The notes: generated by a model not told the origin, from the sequence alone. A stretch of 64,000 bases of DNA from Oreocharis arfaki (GCA_013398015.1 VZRR01012436.1:744001-808000), one strand, 5' to 3'; counted from the stretch's first letter, positions 26,906 to 42,623 are shown. A program made the numbers and translations.

Positions 26906-29900
26906 TGAGGTGTGCCAAAATTAAAATGCATCCTAGTATTTGTGAGGGAGTGATTGAGGAAAATGCAGGAGAGTAGTTAAGCCAGGAAACAAAAAGTTGG
27001 ATTTCACTGGAGAAGCATTAAAGTGACGGAGTGTTTGCTGATTACACTATTTTAGTCTCTAAGTAGTAGCAAGCTTCCAACAAGCTGCCCTTGGTGGCAT
27101 TCCTTCCTCTCATCCCATCTGAAATTTTCATGATAGTTTAGGTAAGGGATCATTTAAACACACACTTCATTTGGCTCCACATCAGATTTTGTTTGAAACA
27201 AGCTGTTATGAAAGCTAAATGAGGCCATGAGTTTCAAAACTGATCAGGGTTTTTTGGATGCCTCCATTTATGATTAATAACTTGAGATATCCTGAAAGGA
27301 CTGGATAATTCACAGAGCTCAGGATACCTGCTCAGAACAGCTTGTTTTAATCTGGCCGGTCAAGAACAAATCCATTCAACCTCACCAGTCACCTCTAAAA
27401 GTTGTTGTCATGACCAACAGAAATACTGCTAACGACAGGTTGTGGTTTTGTTTGTTTTTTAATGAAAATTTAAAGCTGTTTTAAACAGATAAACACTTCC
27501 AGGAAGGATCAGGTACTGAATACAAAAGCACGGACAATGTGATTCTTATCATCTGAGCACAGAGAAATTCAAGTGATGGAAGAAGTAGCAGAAACAGCAG
27601 ACTGTGCCCTGGGCTGCAGCATTCCTCCACTGGCACCTTGCACGATTAATGCAGGAGACAGGAGACAAGAATTAACATGTAATTAATGTGACTTGGGAAA
27701 TGAAAGAATAAAAGTAAAAGTCTGAGATTTTCACAGTTTATGGGGCAGGCATCAAGGAAAAATATGAAGAGCTGCATCCTGAGTCCTACGTGCTCAGTCT
27801 CAGCAGCTACCACCTCTGTTACATCATCCCATGGAGTGGGTGCTGTTCAGTACCAACAAAGGAACCAATTCCATTTTCCACTATCTCATTTTAGAGGCTC
27901 TATTTTAAAGCCTGAATAAACACACCAGGGTCATAACTGCTGGAGTGCCCTCATGACTCTCCCTTATATTCTCTGAACCACAGTCGCTCAGTTTTCCAAA
28001 ACTGAGTGCGGGGCTGATTTCAATGGGATCTGAACATCCAAAACTCTTAAATTGCTTTAAATTTCTAAGCTCTAAAATACATCAGTGTGAGTTGTAATGG
28101 TTACAGTGAACACTGTTACAGTTCCAGGGACAACTTACGATGTCTGAAGATCTGCTTTGATGCTAACACTCTATGAGCTGACTTCTGGAGTCATCAGGAG
28201 CTCGGCCACAGCTAAGCAAGAATAAATAATGAAGTGCTTCTTAATCTATCAAATGTTATTTTTGGAAGCTCAGCATTGTTCGTTCAGTGCTCTAGGAAGA
28301 AAACTGGGTCAAAATACTACAGAGATGTGTCACTAGACAAGGAATCTGGGCAATTACTTCAGCTATGGCTAACGAAATATGTTTATCAAGACCAAGGCTG
28401 GTGGGTGTGTCTGGCAAAGATTTCAGGCCTGGCACTGGCTTAGCAGAGTGGCCTGGACTGAGATGGCTGAAATTCCCCCCAAGTTCTGCATCCAGTGTTT
28501 TCCATCTGCGCCCACAGACACAGCCACACACAGCGCTGGGCTCTGGAACTTTAGGTGGAATTAAGGACATGCAAATTCTCAAAGTCTCAGTATCTTCCCC
28601 GGGGGAAGAGGACTGGCCAGCCTGCCAGGTGCTTCGAAAATAAGCTTGTTACAAACTGAAAAATGTTAATATACTGAAGCAACCTTGTGCAAACATGTTT
28701 GGCATTCCCCATCCACTCCATGAGATTATCAACAACATACAAAGAGGTGCAGACTTGATTTTGTCAGTTCTTACACAAACTCCATGAACACTTGTGCAAA
28801 GCACAACTACTTATCCAAAAAGCTATTATTCACTACAATACAAAACTTCTTTTTCTTAAATAATTGAACAGTTAATCAATAGTCTGGCAAGAATATAATG
28901 AAAATATTGCATTGACAACACCTAAAAACGCTGCTGAACCAGTGCCCAAATCCACATAATTGCTAGCTCCTTTTCAGAAAGGTTGACTTGGAAAAAGATT
29001 TTCTGTGATTTTCTGCGATTTTCTGCCCATAATTTTATACTTGTACAGTGTAAGACTGGAGGCCAGCCCTTTGAACATTTGGCCCTTGAAGTTATTAATC
29101 CAAACTCAAGCCCACTGAAACGTTTGTGTTCCTGATGTTGCCTAAGCCTGAGCTGCTCTTCCAAGCCCTGCCAGCCAGAACAGGGGCATGGCTGATGTTC
29201 CACCAGCACCTTCTGCCGAAAGCAACTTGGTGCTGGAAGGCTACGAAGGCAAAATCCTGGTCCCTGAAGGGTTTCAATACAGACAGTGTCCTGCAGGCTG
29301 GGAAATTCTCCTGGGGCAGCTTTCTCTGAACCCTCTCCGTTAAAGCATGGTGAACAAGGAAAGTCAGGAAGAGGCACTTTGTGCCTTGGGCTGCTCCCTC
29401 CATCTGAGCGCTGCCACAGGGATGGCCAAGGAAGGAGCCAGGCTGAGGGTCCCCTCCCCTGCTCCCAGAACTCTGGGTTAGTGGAACGTTAAAGCTGCTG
29501 GAAACTGTGTGGGGAGTCACACCGGCTCCTGATTGAACAGTGTATTTATATTCCCCATCCCATGCATTTTCAGAGATGCCTGCACAGACATTCCATCAGG
29601 AGAGAAAGTGGCTGACATTCATCAAAAAGCTCATCTCTGAGAAGCCAAATGAGCTTGAATTGAGCTCACACACAGCCACCCACCCAACCCATGTGCAAGA
29701 TGGCAAACAATTACAGCATATGCTTCCTTAGACACTTAGAGCAACAAAGGCCTCGAATCTCCAGAACACCCAGGATAAATAAAGCAACCCAAGTGTTACA
29801 GCCCTGCCCAGATGAGAAATAATGTTTCTAAATATTTAGTTAAAAACCCTCAACTATTTATTCCGACAGACTTTTTTACAGCATTTAAAGAGTGCACAAA

Positions 29901-32900
29901 AAGTTGGCCTTAAAATGAGAGTAACAAGCAATAAAATGAAAGGATGTTCAATAGACACACAGTGAAATAAATTAACTGTGATCTGTGAAAGTGCTGGGAA
30001 AGTCAGAAAAAAAAGCAGCAGTTTGAAAATGTAAAATATTCTTTACAGTTATATATTTTAAAAAATTACTTCTATTTGTCAAGAAAAATTGACCCTTTCT
30101 TTTTGTCTTCATTTATCTCAGAGGAAAATAAAATGAAACAAACAGCAAAAAAGTCCCAAGTACAGTGAACAGCTGAGCCAGGGACAAATTAAGTAACACA
30201 GATTGATGGCTGTAGATCTACAGCAGTACCATCACATCCCAATGCTACAACTCATATTTCATTTAAAGACCCATCTCTTTTTTTCCAGAAACAGTGCAGT
30301 ATTTATGGGAGAAGGCTGATTTGCAAGCCTTGGAGCTGCACTGAGAATCGAGATTCAGTTTTTCCAATTTGGCTTTAAAGTTGGTGAATTCCTTGGACTT
30401 TTGAGGTACCAATCCAAATAAAACGAAACCAAACACTGGAATAAAATGAACACTGAAACGAAACATTTATTTTTTTAAAATGCTGCTGACAGGGCAAAGC
30501 TTTTTATCTTCAGTATCTTCACCAGGCAGTAAGGAAATTGTTTGCTACCTCTCCATCTCCACTTTCACTGACCCCACTGGTCCAAGAGCACGTTACCCTC
30601 GGCTGTTCTCCTGAGGCTTTTCCCAGAGCTTTATCCTCCCTGGCATTCCCTGTTACAGCAGCATGCAGGTTTCCTCTTCCTGCATTCCATTCCCCTCTCA
30701 GCCTCTTGAAACCTTAATCTAAGAGTTTTGAATTTCATAGCTATTAAAGACATTGATAGCCCAGACAGATCATAACTTTTTCTCTGTTTGTCTGGTAAAT
30801 GTAAGATAAACGTTCAATCAATTTTTAGACTTCTAATGGCTTAAGAATTAGAGTGGCCACGTAAAAACTGCCAATTTTACTTGAAATACAAGAGGTTTCC
30901 TCAGAAGCTGCAATAATCCTTTGTGCTTTCCTGTGTTTCTTACAGACACATCTGGAACACTGTCAATACTAGAGGATTGATATTTGGTTTAATCAAAGCC
31001 TCAAGTTAGAGGTCCACAAGATTTATCTGATTTTCAGAGCACGCACAAATCTCTGTCTGAGAATCAAGCTGGTTACTCAAGTGCCTGGCTAAAAACTCCC
31101 ATATTCAGGCATCCAACATGGAAAACAGGCTGAACAGATGTGCCCTTCTGTAGGACACAAAGCTGATGCCATGGAGAAGGTGCATGGAGAAGATCTTTTC
31201 AATCTCTGCTTGTTTCCCCTGTGAACCAGGAAGGAGGAGTGAGGGCACTCAAGGGCTGGATCTGGGCTGGGGAAGGTCTCTGCAAGAAGCAAAATGTCCC
31301 TGCAATCCAGACTTAAACTTGGATCTCTCAACCACCCAGCACTGAGGGTGGGCCCTCAGGCTACACCACCACAGGGGCCCCTGACCAGTCTCAGTGCAGC
31401 GGCTGCACCTTCACCAAGAAGGGTCTCAGTGGGTTGAGATGGGAAACTGCAGCAGCTGCAAATGCTCTCTGATAACATCCAGGTCCTACAGTTCTGTGTC
31501 TGCTTTCTCTGTGCAGAGCAGAGAAACAAAGAGACTGTGCCCAAAACTCCCAGCAGATCTAAACAGTCCTCCAAAATATCCTCACCTTTCCAGGAACCAT
31601 CACAGACCCTGTTAGAGCAGTAACTGGAGAGATAGACGAGAACATGACCCCAGCCTTATTTAATTTTATATCACTATGCAAAGCTCTTGACTCTGCTGTC
31701 TCCATGACCTACTTTATCTATTGTTTATTTCTTTTTTTTTTCTTTTTCCAGGAAACTGTTCATTAGGGATAAAAGCACCTGGCTTACAGTAACAGGGCAC
31801 TGTGCAAAACGCCAGTCAAAAAGTCAAGAGAGGAACACTCATAAATACATCAGAAAGAGCAAACCCACAAAGAACTGTGGGATTGAAAGGGAGTATCTTA
31901 AGCAGAAGGAAGGCAAAGAAGCTGCAAGGGCCAAAGTCTCGACTGGTGTAAATGGCTGAAGTCCATTGAGTTCACTGTGCCAGTTTGAATCTGGGGAGAA
32001 TTTGGATGTGCCAGCTCAGTCTGATGCAGATGGCACTGGAGCTATTCAGGTTAGAGCCAGAATCTGTTTTCTGGCAGGAAAATGGGAGCTAGGAAAACCA
32101 CTACGGACAAAACCAGACCTGAACAACTGGTGCATGCAAGTACCTTGGCTTCCTCTTCCCCCTCTTACTAAATTTGACACTAAAAACTTATTTAACTGCT
32201 TTGAGAAAAAAGGTTAATGAAAATTATAAAAGAGAAGAGTTTATGGGGTAATTTTAGGACTTTATTTCCTTCATTTTCAGATGCACTAATTAAGGTTTTT
32301 TTCTACCAGGTAAGACAAGCACAGTTTTCTCTGTGTTCTTTTTACATCGAGTATGTACCATCTGCTGAGTTCTCTTACTGAGCCCTCTCTGTAACTTGTT
32401 CTCAGCTCCACTGCTCTCAGATGATCAAGGACAACACTTCACTACCAGCCCTTTATCAATCTCTCTGCAGAGGCCAAAAAATTGGAGCTTAAAAGTTGCT
32501 TATATATTTTTGAACTTAGTGTAACGCGAGCTGAACAGAGCTCAGCCTGTGTTGAGGTTCTCTGAGCAAACATCACTTCTCCTGCTAAACAAAACCAAAC
32601 CCAAATCCTCCTCTCCACAAAGTGGGCACACGAGGGGCTGGCTGGCAGGGCACAAGGGAGCTCCCCATTTTCCTCTCCTCTGCCATCAGATACCAGCTTC
32701 AGCACAGTTAGAAAAAAAAGCACAAGCCTTAAGGCTTTTGTTTTTGTTAGCACCACTCTCGTGGAAAACTTACATTTGTAAGTGTGAGCTGATGTTGGTC
32801 TACCTTGCAGAGCACAGAAGTAATGAGGGGTTTCTAAGTTCCCCACTGATTATTCCCCTCCTTCCACCTGCTCCAGTCCTTTAGGTACATGCTATGATTT

Positions 32901-35900
32901 TGCTCCCCTCCTCAGCCATTTTTCTGACCGTCATCTTCTAGGTGTTGTTATCTCACACAGTGCTGTCCAAAACCCCTCTGGAGAATTCCACTTAGAATTC
33001 TATGGGAACTTCTGCCCAGGATCAACAGCCACTTGCCACATCCCCTCCACAGAACTCACTACAGGCAATTGTATCTCTATTTATTTAGACTTCAACCCAA
33101 TTCAGTTGGTCTCCAAGGGAACCTGTGCAGTTTCTATGCTCTTAGCTATGAATTCCAGCACCTGCTGGGACTCCAGGAGTGCCGTGAGCTGCAGGGTAAA
33201 GGGTCAAGATTGTGTAATTTAGCGACCCCTCCTTTGCCACAGAACGAAACAAGCTGTCTCTGTGCATGAAGATGTCTGAGTGGAAGCAGGACTGGTGATT
33301 GTAAACTCTCTTCTGGCCACTCATCAGAATCTCAGGAGGCTGCACACCACTCTTGCTTCTTACCACCTCTTCCTCCTCCTTCCTTGGCATTGTTTCCTTT
33401 CTTCAGATACGGAAAAGCTAAACTCCAGCTCATCTCCTCCTAACACAACACATTCCATGATTTACTGCTGTTGTTCCATGATTTACTGGGCCACACAAAG
33501 GTGGAGATGTTTAACAGGTGTGTATGAGCCAGAGAAATCACTGTGCAACTAAAAATCTGTCACAGGGGCAATAGAAAAACGTAGCAGCAAAATACCTGAA
33601 TAAATCATTGACTACTGGTTTATAACCTGGGCTATTCAAAGAACTCCTGAACTGCTCCTTACATTGAGGAATGTGTTGTTAATACACCTTGAAATATCCT
33701 TTGGATTTCGTACCAAGTGGAAAAGACGCCACAGTGTGTCCTCCTCATCTGCTGAGGAATGAAACCCCTCATCGTCTGCCAAAGCAGACACAGACACAAA
33801 TGGATACAGGGATAGGATGTGTTTTGCTCGTCTGTTTATTTGTTTAAGCTTGGAGCCCACCCACCAGCCCAGACATTCATTTCTCAGCCTGTTTCAATTC
33901 TTTGATTTGCTAACTAGGAAGTCAAACAGAAGGTGGGAGTCGGAATGAGTAGGTGGGAACCAGAGCAGTCAGAAGTTTTTAGAATGTTATTCTAAGAGCT
34001 TAAAAATCAGAAAATTGGAAGCTGATTTTTAAAAATTACAGTAAACTTCTCTCTTTTTTTAACTACTCTGCCAGAGATTTTTATCTGTCTGTAAGTTACT
34101 CCTCGGAAGGATTTAGTCAAAATGACGCTCTCAAACCTTTAACATCTCAATGAAAAAAGGCACAAAAAGGCCAGCTGGAAATCTGGTTAGTGGTTTAGCT
34201 CTAAAAGACTTTCAAACTTCACAATTTGAACAAAGTGTTTACTAGTACTGTCTCACCTTATTATCATGAATTGAGAGTAAATTGAAATTTCATGCAACTG
34301 AATAGGCTAATCACATACACAGACACATACTTTAAAATTTAGGCTTTTCATGTCTTTAAGTATAAGCAATTAAGGATAAGAGTAACATTTCATAATTATG
34401 TCATTGATCTCAATTCCTTTTCATTTTCCTATGAAAGCACTAAACTTACATAAGACACATCTGAGGTTGTTCCTGTTGCTCAGATCCACATTTGTCCTAA
34501 TCAAATATTCACCTCGTGGCTTGTTTTTTGAATTATTTTAGCTTTTGCCTTCACACAAAATTAAAATTTGCAAAGTCTGAATGTATCATTAACTTCGAAA
34601 AAAGCACAAAAAACTCAATTTAAAAAAAAAAAGTCATAGGGAGCTATGGGAAATTCTGTCTTAGGCTGGCCTACTAATTAAAATCAACTATGCCACATTA
34701 TTTTCACTGTTCAAAAGTATCCGCCTACAGATCTAAAATCTTTTCCGAATGATTAAAATCAGGAGTAAAAAATCCCAAATCTCTTTCCTCTTTCATGTGG
34801 AGCCACACAGAACACACTTTTGCAGCTTTCAGAGTCCATTAAAGCATCACCTTTGAAAACAGATGCACAAGCAGGCCCAGGAGTGATTTATGCGAGCGGG
34901 AGGCTCAGAACTGCCAGCGACTCCTCATGTTCAAAGCACCCCCAGCAGGCTCAGCGAGGTCCACTTTGGGTCTCTTGTAATGAGGATTCTTCAGACCAGA
35001 AAATCAATAATATAATTAGTAAATGGTATATTATTTCTCAGAATCTTGCTGCAACTTATCTGCCTTTGATCAAGCTGAGTTGACTGCTAATGACATTTAA
35101 TATTAATTAATGAAAATGCATGTGATAAAAAGTTCTTTGGAGAATTATCTAATTATGTACCATAAAAAAATGAAGCCTGTAATAACTGCAATTCATGTTT
35201 AGATCAATGACTATTGTTTAGGACACTCTAAAAAGACATTGGGATTATGAGTTATCTTTAGCTCTATTTTCTCCTGCCTTACAGAGCAGATGAGCCACGG
35301 CATTCATGAGCTTTGTCTCATTTACAATACCAAGGGCTGCAGGTAAATCCTTTCTCAGCTCTGGGACAGCACCTACAGAATTTTTTATGAAATTCACTTC
35401 TCTTTTGACAATGGATGATTGACAGCGAACCATCACGACTGAAGGTACTGACAAAATAAATAACTGTGGAGATTAAGCAGGATTTCAAAGGAACAACTGC
35501 AATCCTTAGGGAACAACGATTACAGAAAGGCAAAGTATTTCATTAACTCACAGAAATGCAACACTTTCCTATCCTTCACTTCGACTGCCTGAGACCTCAG
35601 CTATTGAGAAACAGTTACATTTAAAAATATTCCAATTTGATGTAACATGTCTAAGTAACTTCTCATGATTGTCAGGCACTGGAGAAAGGCAAAGGGAAAT
35701 TTTTCATTACTATGAAACACTGTGGGATTCACCAGAAACCTCGTACCCAGTTTAATAAATCTGGTTCGAAACTAGAAAGGAAGGGTGGAATAAATATATT
35801 GTGTTAACACCATAGGACAGATTCCATGGTTAATTTGCCATGTCAATTAGCCCCCATTTCCCAAGACATTTTGGCTTTGGAGAATAAATACATAATAACT

Positions 35901-38900
35901 GGGAAATACAAATCCTTGCTTTATATCAGCCATTTATAGTAACTGACCCCGGTGAGATCATTCTAATCCCATAATCTAAGTACACACCTGATTTGCAGCA
36001 GCCTTTTCCAGTGCACGTGGGTAAAAAAGGAACAGCTGTCATATGATCTCACTCATCTCTCTAATAATCATACAGAGTAGTATAATATTATTCAGAAATT
36101 GTCAATATTCTTACAGCAGCTCCATCAATTCCACATAGGACAATCCCTATTGTTCACTGGCACACTTTCGTTGGTGTGAGTAGGGAACACTGAATTTAGA
36201 AGTAAACTAAGGTTTTCAACGATCTAAATTGCTGGGAAAAAAATAATAGTCTCTGATAGTTTGGTTTAGTTTGAAAGACAACGTGTGAAATTGCTGAGAG
36301 CAGAGCATTGGCTAAATAGGTGCCACTTGTTCTTGCCCCAGATGTGAAGGAGCTGCTGGCTGCTCAATACAAAGTGATTAATGATTGCTTGCAATCAGCC
36401 CTGGAAATCATTGGCATTGAGTGACAGAATGATTCTGTGACATCACACAGCCTCACATCAGATGCTTGTTCTCGGCCACGTTGCTCCTCGTGCTGCCACT
36501 TTTGGCACCGTCAATGGGTGCAAAAAAAATTATGGCCTTTATGATGTTCATGAATAAACAAGTTTTCACATGAGAGAGGTTTCTATTTCTTCCTGCCAAA
36601 TTTATTCTTCTGTTCACTCATGACCTCTCCCACCCCCATGCTACCTTGTAGGAACATTGCCTTGTACAAAGGTTCTGACATTTTTCCATCTCTGAGCAAA
36701 AATACCTCATTGAATCAGTCCTGCAAACCCTGACTGCAACCAGGTCTTTCTTCTCTGTCACATCCAAATGATGAGTCTCTACCATACAGCAAAGATTCAG
36801 ATTGTTAGTTAGTTTTACTTAATCTTTATATTTGTTTTATGAAATTTCCTGCTGTTATTACAGTGCACGAGGTCATCCAGTTCCTCCTCCATTAAAATCC
36901 GCTCTGGTACTGAGAAGCTCATTAGTCCCCCAGATTAAACAAGGAGTGCCATTCTAGCAAGCAAGGAACAGGCAAGAGCTCTGATACCTCAGCTTTCCCA
37001 GCTGAACCCCCCATAACATAATACATAAGGAAAAAAAAATACAAAGGATTTTAGATTCAAGCATTCAAATTACCAAATTCTTCTTAATCCCATCAAGTTG
37101 TCTTCTATCACCAAAACTTTACAGCTAGAAGATAGAAATACGACCTCTGGGTTCTGCATTCGTATTAATTAGAGGCTAAAGAGAATTTCATGTAGAAAAG
37201 GCTGGATGCTCATAATTCAATATATAAAAGTGGAAGTCAGCTTGATAAACTTGCTCCCTGTATTTTATTATTTACATTTTGCTTCAGTGTAAGTTGTACA
37301 AGCATAAACAACAGGCGAGAACTCCTGCTTGGTAAATAATCTGTGTAAATTTTTAGAGAGGTTTTTTGGCCCAGCCTGCAGTGGGTCCTTGTGGTCAGTG
37401 CCCAGCACCACCAGTATGACCAGAATGACCAGTACAGGGCAGGCTGGTGGGTGCTGGGAACCATGGCAGGTGTGACACATTGGAAGGAAATGATGTCTGA
37501 GTCTTAGGAAAAGATGGAACAACATCATAACTGTCAGAGCAATTTTCCGCCTTGGCAGCTGAACACCTGAACTCCTGCTTATTTTTACAGTGGAATTATT
37601 CCCAGTTTCTCTCTGCTCAGCTCTGAATCAGCTCGGAGATGTGTCATAAACAATATTTGCCTCATCAAAGAGCCACGTGGGCCAGCGCCGAGGAGGGACT
37701 TAATGAGGAGACAGTAGTTCCATAAAAAAATAAAAATAAAGAGCTTGGTTCATTTTCTGTAAACATCTGGGTTGTAAATAACTGTAGGCAGGATAGCATT
37801 AGACTGCCACTGACTTAATGTCCTAAAGATTGAGTTCTTAATTTTAATTTAGTGCCACCATAATTTTCAGTTTGCATGGGGACATAATCTTACAGTCTGT
37901 TACCAGGTACCTCAGGAATGTAGCAGAAATTATAACATTCTTACACTTTTCACAGGAAAAACTGAGTAAACATCTGTATTTGTCAGGTACTGTTAAATGA
38001 TTTTCCTAGTTCAGTAGCAGTGTACAAAGAAAGTTAGATTTCAAAATAAAAACCCAGACAACTTATTTAATGTATCAATTTTCCAGATTCAAAACTGATT
38101 AATTATTTTCATGGTCTAAAAGAAATCTTAAAAAAATGTGAGGTATAAAAGAATAATTTGTTTCCAGTGGTTAATCCTTCAAAAAGCCACAGGGAAAGAG
38201 ACTCAGGATGCAGAAATCATTAATGGTAGAGCAATTGCTGAGTTCTATTCCTAGAAACAAAGAAATAAGGCTACAGCTGGCTTCCAGAGGCAGGTGAGTT
38301 CTGGCTGACCTGCCAGGAGGACTCTGAAAAGGCTCATTCAGAATCTAATCAAACTGCTGGTGTGAGGAAGATAAGGCTTGAGTATAATTTTCTAGAAAAT
38401 ACTCTTTAAATGGTTCCAGTCACATTTTTCTACTTGATGTCTTTCTTCAAGCTATTTTGATTCCTGTTTTCGTTTTCCTGGAACTGCCCTCAAAGAACCA
38501 AGCGAGTCAGACTCTCACACCAACAATCCCAGTGCCCAGTTAGGGATGGATGTGCAGGAGGAAGAGGATCCATGAGGAGCTGACCCCTCTGCAGGTATCA
38601 GCCCAGGTGTGTGGTGAACATCCACATCCCACACCTTGCCCAAGCCCAGTGGGGTGAAATCCAGCCCTTAGCAAAAATACTGAGGAACCCAAGGCAAAGA
38701 AAGCACCAACTGCCAATTCAACCTCTAGGGAAAAAAAATATCCTTCCAGGAGCCTAAAGAGTCCCATGGCTGTGCTGGTGGGAACCCAGTCTCTGGCTGT
38801 CCTCATTCCTGATGAGGATAACATGCTCACTCCATGTGGATCCTGACATGGAAACTTAAGGATGCTCTCAGTGCCTCTTCATTTTGTTGCAAGATATTGT

Positions 38901-41900
38901 GCAGAAGAAACACAGCTGTAATACAATTCTCCTTTACCTTACTCCTAAGGAGTCCTGCAGAGTACTGAGAAAGCAAGGCCACGTGTGTGAACTGCTTCTC
39001 TCTCTGATGTGGGTGATAAGCCAGAAAGTTATTGGGCACCAGGCCAGGGGGAGGGAGCAGGGACAGAGAAATGAATGGGAGTAGAGGTAATTATAGCACT
39101 TACTTCGATTAGGTGCAGATCACCAATGAACTCTTTTGCCACTTGTTTTCTCCTCAGGGAAATCTCACTTTCCCAGCTTTAATTTAATCATGGGAAAAAT
39201 ATGTCGAGTATTGATTATAACTAGAAACTAAAGTCTACTACAAGCATGTTCACGTTAACACTATCACTCAGACATGACCTGGAAGAAATCCTCAGTTTGT
39301 CTTTCTTCATCCTGATTCCTGAACAGACTGTCTTACAGAGAACAGCATGTTCAAACTTACAAACATCAGTTTGGGTGATGAAAAGTCCAGGAGGGAATTC
39401 GTGAAACCACTCAATTTACATTGTCTGGGATGCTAAGTATAATCAAAAGACACATCTTCCAACTCTGAGAGCAGAACACAATGAAGCCTCTGAGGAAGCG
39501 CTGCATATCAACACACAGTTCAATTTACTGCAGTTTGAAATAATATTCCAGTCAAGTCTAAAAGAGAAATTCTCTAAAGAGAATTTGTCAGATGGAGCAA
39601 GAAAATCCTAAAATGGTGCTGTTTGTTCATGACCCTTGAGAAACAAAAGAAACAAGCGACACACAGTCACAATGCATTAGACTGCAAAGCAGGAATGAGA
39701 CATCAATGGATGGAAGATTCTAAAAGTGACCCTCTGCCACTTCTCCACACCTGCCCACCTGGGCCACACTCTGCCCTTTGCTCATTTGTCCATTCCAGAC
39801 TCATGTCTATGGCACATTTTGAAACTCATCAGTATAAGAGAAAGGCAATACGTAGTTTCAATTCCTTGAGAAAGATCTCAAGATGTCAAAGATTCGTAAT
39901 TAATTCAGAGGAGAAGTAATAGTGAATGCTTTACCACACACGTCTCTGCAATAGTTTCTGTCATACTGTGGCCCCTAAACTCATTTAGAGAAGCAGAAGC
40001 TCAAACCCTGGCCTAGATCAAGAACAGGCCTGTGAAACTGAGTCAGCTCTCTTCCAAATGCTGGCCACTGGAGATTACCAGCCCTTCTCCCTTGACCAGG
40101 AATTTTCCCTTCTAAAGGCAGTACACACAAAGCTGTGACAAAGATAACTTCATGTTTGATATCTCATATTAAGGAAGCACTGCCAGTTGCCTGTGCTCAC
40201 TGCTCGCTGTGCTCAGCCAGCCCTCGCTCTGATTGCTGCAAGCCCTGCTCAGAGCTGCAGTGTCAGGGTGACACTGGGATGTGTGTGCTCCCAGAGAAAC
40301 CTGCACAGCATAATCCGTTCTGGAGCTGCTCTTGCATTTTGCAGGTCATATTATATGGCCTTTTATTGCTTTATCTGTATCCTTGTAAGTAAAAAGACTC
40401 TCAGACCAAACTCAAAGGAAAAACAGCCAGGTTTGCAGAACCTCACTGAAGACATTCAACAGCTGAACAGTTCTGCTTAGACTAAATTAACTTTATACAG
40501 CCTGGTTTTACTCACAAGTTCTACTTGATTTGGAAAATGCCAGGATTAACAGTATTATGCCTAAACTTGTAGCTGCAGAATGTGATCCTGTGTTTAGTAG
40601 GAGATGCCTGGCAAGCCTCAGCAGCTACAAAAAGATAGTGAAAGAGCTGATTTCAGGGAATATTTGGGTCCCAAATACACTCAGGAAAGCTCATTGCCCC
40701 AGAGATACAAAATAACAGCCAGCCACATATTCTGATTTTACATACACCTGCTGGAAACCTCGTGGAATAACAAACATTTTTCCTCCAACTACTCCAGCCA
40801 GAAGAGCAAGAAGAACTAGAGAAAGTTCCTGAATATTCTGCCCGTGTTTTTGGTTTGAGTTACTAAGTAATGACATTGTTAGAGAGATTAATGTTAGAGC
40901 TTAACTGCTCCTCTAGCACCTGTCCAGTCCACGCCTGACAGAGGAAGATAAATATATTTATAACACACAGCAAAGTGAATAACAAAGGGTTTATAAAGTT
41001 GTCTCTGACAAAACTGACAAGTTGTAGCTGGCAGCTTTAATCAGCTCCCAGCTGAGCCTGGGAAATTGGAGGGAACTGAGCACTGACCTTTCTGATGAAT
41101 CTCTGAAGGAAGGTTAAAGTTTTGCTTACTTTTTTAATGGGCAGAGCTATCAAGTTCTGAGGCCTTTGGATAAAAGGAGGATTCCTGGGCGAGAGCATTG
41201 TACACTGTATTCAACAAAGTCATTACTGGGTTAAAACTGATTTTTTCCAGTGAAGGATATGGCCTAGTGTTCCCTGGATGAAAGTTCCTACAAGGTTTAG
41301 TGCCACAAATAACTGCCAGATGCTGGAAACGTACCAAATATATTTTTCATGTCTTGAATGTGAAAAATGCAGTAGAATATAATTTAAATTTAATTGTTAC
41401 AGATCAATGGTTCTTAAACCACCAATTTAATTTCTTTTTCAACAAGTATTCAGCTCCTGCTTCTTTTGTATGGCAACAGTGGGATCTTTCATGTGCATTT
41501 ACTTAACTAGTACCGAGAAGACGAATGCAAGCAATGACCAATTATTTGATCAGATATTTCAAAGTAAGTTATAATTTATTATGTTGCAGTATGTATGAAA
41601 GCTCTGGGTTTAAAAACTCCTAAACCATTACTCCCTTAAAACTGAATTCCTTGGAGCCGTGTCTGAGGATTGAGAGATCCAGCAGCAATTCCCAAATGTT
41701 TCACCTTACAGTTCACACCCCCCTGCAGCTGCTGCCCAACTGACACCACAGGGGACTTGGTTTTTCCAAAAAGCCAAAATTATTTTCTGATTAACAGCAT
41801 CCTATCACAAAAGTGTCTGCTCTTATTGCTGGCTCAAGTGTCCACTCCACAGGAAGAGCTGATACAGAGACCTCACAAGAATTTAGGAAGGTTGGTAAAC

Positions 41901-42623
41901 CAGGACCAAGGAGAGTTTTGCAGCAAACGAACTGCAAACCTTTTACTTTTTCACAATCTAATTCACTGATTGCTTTCTGTCCACTAACTTCTGAAAAATG
42001 AGCCCACAGCTCTAAATCAGCAGCATACATGGACTCACAGCCCTCCAAAGCTGTTTGTGAACCAGTCACCGTGCAAGTCACTGTACAATTTTTCAAGCAG
42101 CACTGAAGGAACGGAGGTATTGATTTTTTCCAGAGCTGTACAGGATACACCTGAATGTCCATCAACAACACTTGTACCAGTAAAATACCTCCATGTTCTA
42201 GTTTGGTGTTTATTTTCCTCGTGGTTCTGCTTCAATGATTTCTACCTGGTAGCAGCGGCAGATGCTGAAATTTAGTTTTAGATCCGGGCCTTCCAACTTT
42301 GTCTGTACAGCATTATATGAACATTGTAAACACATGTAACACATAATCATAAACATGAGCATGAAAAAACCAATTCCTTCTGGTTGACATCAGTGGAATT
42401 GTTCAACTGGGCCAGTTATTTACCGGGAAGATGACAAAGAACCTCACTGACACATGATTGTTTTAATGGAAAGGCACTGACTGTAACTGAACCTTTTCTA
42501 TTCTGACCTGTTCCGTTCAGAAATGTTTCCAGGGCATCTGTTTAATGGTGAGGGAAAATAATTTAAACTTCTCTTGTGAGATAAGGCTGTGCTGCACTCT
42601 CACATGAAGGGATGTGAGGATCG

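Noticed and set aside
28922..29520. Two overlapping minus-strand open frames of 151 and 141 codons
   Set aside because: They use different frames of the same DNA, with no known motif and no splice context. They are likely chance frames in a locally GC-richer patch.
33979..34032. Two small hairpins (7-bp and 11-bp stems) in AT-rich DNA
   Set aside because: Short AT-rich stems are expected by chance at this frequency, and nothing else supports them.
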